A model generated the notes under the pieces. It ran no database searches, was not told the DNA's origin, and worked only from the letters and a program-made list of their open reading frames with translations. The position numbers and the translations under genes were made by a program. Of a stretch of 64,000 nucleotides of DNA, positions 61,051 through 64,000 are shown piece after piece. This DNA comes from Lytechinus pictus (Eukaryota; Echinodermata; Echinoidea; Temnopleuroida; Toxopneustidae): NCBI RefSeq assembly GCF_037042905.1, contig NC_087247.1:58737920-58801919 (forward strand), given 5' to 3'. The stretch's first letter is position 1, and each line of letters begins with the position of its first letter.

Positions 61051-62740
61051 TAACTTATTTTATTTTACTGCAGAGCATATTGTTAGGCTGAGTTTGAATG
61101 TCTTTTTGATTGCCCAAATGGTTTTCTGTCAATTTCTTTTTATATGTTATCTGTTGCAAATCAATAGGGGAATACTCATCTAGCAGAGTAAATTTTCTTT
61201 TGACTTTCAGCATGTGATGTTCAAATGAAGCTTATGTAGCTAGCTAGTGTAAGCCTAAATAACATACACCAAAAAATGAAAAAGTTCAGTCAGTCTTCAT
61301 AAGTTTACCATCAAGTCAAATACCGGACAAAGTCTAATTTGTTGAATGTCAAGATTTCTTTGGTCCCAAGTGATTCAAATTTGGCAGATTCACCGGTAGT
61401 TAAATCTTATATGGGTACTTTTAGTTCATAGAGAATATACAGACTAACTAATAGCTCTAAGTCTGAATGTGAATGAAGTTGACGTAATGCAAATTTCAAT
61501 TTGAATAGATTGATTGTAGATTTACTTGATAGATGACCGTTGGTGTGAACCTGTTGTCACTTCAAAGGACTAGAACTCAATGGCTGCCTTGTATAGCCAT
61601 TGAACTGAGTCTCTACCATATTCAAATTTTATTTATTCTAATATTTGGATGAACCATGTAGAGATTTGCTTCTGGAGAAAAGAATTGTTGAAAATTCAAT
61701 TTTTTTTTTAGTAAACTCATTCTTTTTCCCTGTAGCTTTACAAATAAAAAGATGTCACACCTCAAAGACGCTTGTAATTTTGTTAGTACTATCCATGGAT
61801 ATCCTGGATGCCCTGAATATCATTTTTATTTTGGTAACTTTTCAATTCAAATAGAATCATCTTTTTATTAGTTTTGTCTGAAATATAACGTATGTTGTAT
61901 ATAAGAAATCTGTAACCATCATATGATATTAGTCAAATTAACATATTGTGCAATAATGGTCCATTTTATTTGTTTTGTGTATGAAAATATGTTTATCATT
62001 TTAACATGTGTAGAACAACCTCTAGGTATGACTTTTTTTCTTGTCAGAGAAACTTTGCCAAATGATACAAGTTGTGAAAGCATGTTGAATGTTTGGTCAT
62101 ATGTGAATTAACACACTCCATTTACTAATTAAATTGGATGATAATTATCTCTTTTTCTTGTCTTGATGGAAGGAAGCACTTTTTACATAATGAGAGCTGA
62201 CGATGTTTGAAGACTAGATCCAAATGCCATATAAATCTTATGGTAGATGCAATATAAAAATGTAATAAATGACACATAATATGGTATCCCCTTATAATAG
62301 TTACTAGAGGGCTGAACAAATCCCATGGCATTGAAATTGAATGGATTGACTAAAAGTGCATAGAAATGTGGGTTCTGCCATTTTCTTTATTTCAGAAATA
62401 GTCATTGTATGTAATGCCTTCTGCATAAATAAAAAGAATGAAAAGTTAACCCTTTCAATATAAATTAACGTGGATGAATGAAATATTTAAATGCTAATAT
62501 ACTTGTTATATAATATAAGTTTGTTCCATGTTATGTTCAATAGTGTATAAATAAGGGCATTCTCAGAAATAAGACATTCATGTAAGATATCTATGTCTTT
62601 GTAAACTTTGTACTGAGTAAACCTTTCTACAATAATACATTCCTGAGTCAAATCTTCCATCTTTCATTTTATCACAAGTCAATATTGTATATAGGCTTCT
62701 CTGGCACCTTTCTTCCTAATAAAATGAAATTGTAAAAAAC
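61051..62740 (+). other. Synapsin 3' UTR (inferred extent)
   Basis: Non-coding, A+T-rich sequence directly after the stop. Canonical AATAAA hexamers occur at 61743-61748, 62428-62433 and 62718-62723. The last is followed about 10 nt on by a TGTAAAAAAC stretch and makes a reasonable end, but the real end is unknown. Confidence 0.45.
62718..62723 (+). terminator. Candidate synapsin polyadenylation signal
   Basis: AATAAA about 1.67 kb after the stop codon. Alternatives are at 61743 and 62428. Long 3' UTRs are usual for neuronal transcripts, which mildly favours a distal site. Confidence 0.3.
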
Positions 62741-63467
62741 ATGTACTCGTATATCTTGGAAATGTATGTATTCAGAGTTACAGTGCATATTAGTGTTATC
62801 AAGTTACACTATCTTCTTTGTGTACATATTTAATAGGGCTATTCACAGATTGGACATTAATTATGTAGCTATATAAATATTAATGTTCATTATCACCAAA
62901 AGAGAATGTATTTATGTGCAAGGTTCTTTAATGCTGCCACCTCGTCATTAAAAATGGAAGTATTGATGACATTGGTGAATTTCCTATTGTTCACATTCAA
63001 ATGCAATAATCCCATTGAATAACATGGATTTAAAGCTAAATGAAAGTAGTTGCAGTAAAACACTGATTTCGTGAGAAAGTCTGTAAAACCAAGGTTAAGT
63101 ATTACTATATCATCGTGGATCTAGATCTGGTACAGTTACATAAACTGAACTTTGTGAAATCATAAAATCTAAGCTGAAAAACGATCACACTGAAGATCGC
63201 CAACACAGATAGGCATACGTGGGACAGTGTATATTATTATTGCTGGAAATAAAGACCCGACAGAAGTGCCCGAATCCGCGCTTATTTTGCTTATTTCTCA
63301 GCAATTACACAATTTCTTCCAGAATTCTTTGGCACATATATTTTATTCATACAGACACTTGGGTGGTCATTATATTGGATTCTGTAAAAAGTCATTTTGA
63401 GATCGTTACCACAACTAGCATTTATCTTTAATGTGAAATATGTGCTATGTAACATATTGCTCTCCTA
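62741..63467. other. Downstream flank, nothing recognised
   Basis: A+T-rich, no gene or repeat boundary seen. Confidence 0.5.
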
Positions 63468-63469
63468 TA

Positions 63470-63998
63470 CAGTGCGTCCCATAAAGAAGGAAACACATTT
63501 TCAGAGATAAATTTCACAATTATTATGTATGTTTTTATTTTGAATTTGATACTTACGGTAAGAGTGGAATCTAATCTCTAATTTTAGACCAGCAGCTTAG
63601 CCAATCATTCACACATGGCAGATTACAAACGAAAGATATCAAGGCCTATCAGAAATGCTTTGCGAAGAAACCCACATGTGAATGTGAATCCACTGTCATT
63701 TCAGAGATCAGTGAGAGAACTTAAATACAAAGAAATGCTAATGAGCCAATCGTCGAATAAGCACAGTTGTCGTATCACAAACCAATCTTGTTCAATTTTT
63801 CTGCGCAACATGATTTTGACATTAAAATTTCAAACTCATCTTGCTCATTAATGTGTGAAGTGTTCATCACATATTAGCAATCAAAATGTAGAGGAATATT
63901 TGAATTGTATGATGATGTAAATGAAACATCATAATAAATTTGCCTTTGAAGAAAAAAAGATCTGAGAATCCCGGTTTCCTTTTTTCTGGAATGCACTG
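63470..63998 (+). mobile_element. Mariner-type element, 529 bp, internally deleted
   Basis: CAGTGCGTCCCATAAAGAAG plus GAAAC at the left; the complement of the right end reads CAGTGCATTCCAGAAAAAAG plus GAAAC. TA flanks both sides (63468-63469, 63999-64000). A 78-codon frame at 63615-63851 is basic near its N-terminus (ADYKRKISRPIRNALRRNP) and could be a transposase remnant, but I cannot match it to a family. Far too short for an active mariner. Confidence 0.75.
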
Positions 63999-64000
63999 TA

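Noticed and set aside
1-64000. CRISPR arrays, bacterial operons, prophage or defence systems
   Set aside because: The window is intron-rich eukaryotic DNA; no spaced identical repeats with unique spacers and no bacterial gene organisation.

Overview
The window is metazoan genomic DNA. It is A+T-rich (roughly two thirds by eye) and gene-poor, with large introns. It holds the 3' half of one gene on the plus strand and a complete second gene nested in an intron of the first on the minus strand. The plus-strand gene is SYNAPSIN: six exons between 36374 and 61050 encode the last 262 residues, from the ATP-grasp lysine/glycine loop of domain C to the C-terminal domain E. The nested gene is a TIMP (tissue inhibitor of metalloproteinases): four exons between 24234 and 11922 join in phase into a 245-residue secreted precursor. 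TIMP within a synapsin intron, on opposite strands, is a known ancient arrangement in vertebrates and Drosophila. The upstream synapsin exons were not found and presumably lie before position 1, so the host intron is at least 36.4 kb.

I suggest an echinoderm, probably a sea urchin. This rests on base composition, very large introns and several short palindromic repeat families whose ends I recall from sea urchin assemblies (such as the TTTCATAAAGCTGTTCGTAA ends). It is not proven by the sequence alone.

Layout. 1-11921: synapsin intron with a 470-bp repeat pair forming a composite insertion (2493-4448) and a 2.1-kb Tc1/mariner-type terminal-inverted-repeat element with a nested insertion and a duplicated right end (5376-7645). 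11922-24234: TIMP, whose 10-kb first intron carries a small TA-flanked element, a foldback and a retroposed insertion with a 15-bp target duplication. 24235-36373: the rest of the host intron, with SINE pieces, a degenerate ATTACC array and hairpins. 36374-61050: the synapsin exons. Their introns hold most of the mobile DNA, including a 2.55-kb Mutator-like foldback with 9-bp target duplication and a second palindromic element nested in its loop (37332-39886), and a crowded patch of foldbacks at 52.5-58 kb. 61051-64000: synapsin 3' UTR and flank, ending exactly at the target duplication of a 529-bp mariner-type element.

The two genes are not functionally coupled in an obvious way: synapsin is a cytosolic synaptic-vesicle phosphoprotein, TIMP an extracellular protease inhibitor. 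Apart from their exons, every open reading frame I examined looks like chance or repeat sequence. The most unusual material is the architecture of the mobile elements and the two extra cysteines in the TIMP C-terminal domain.
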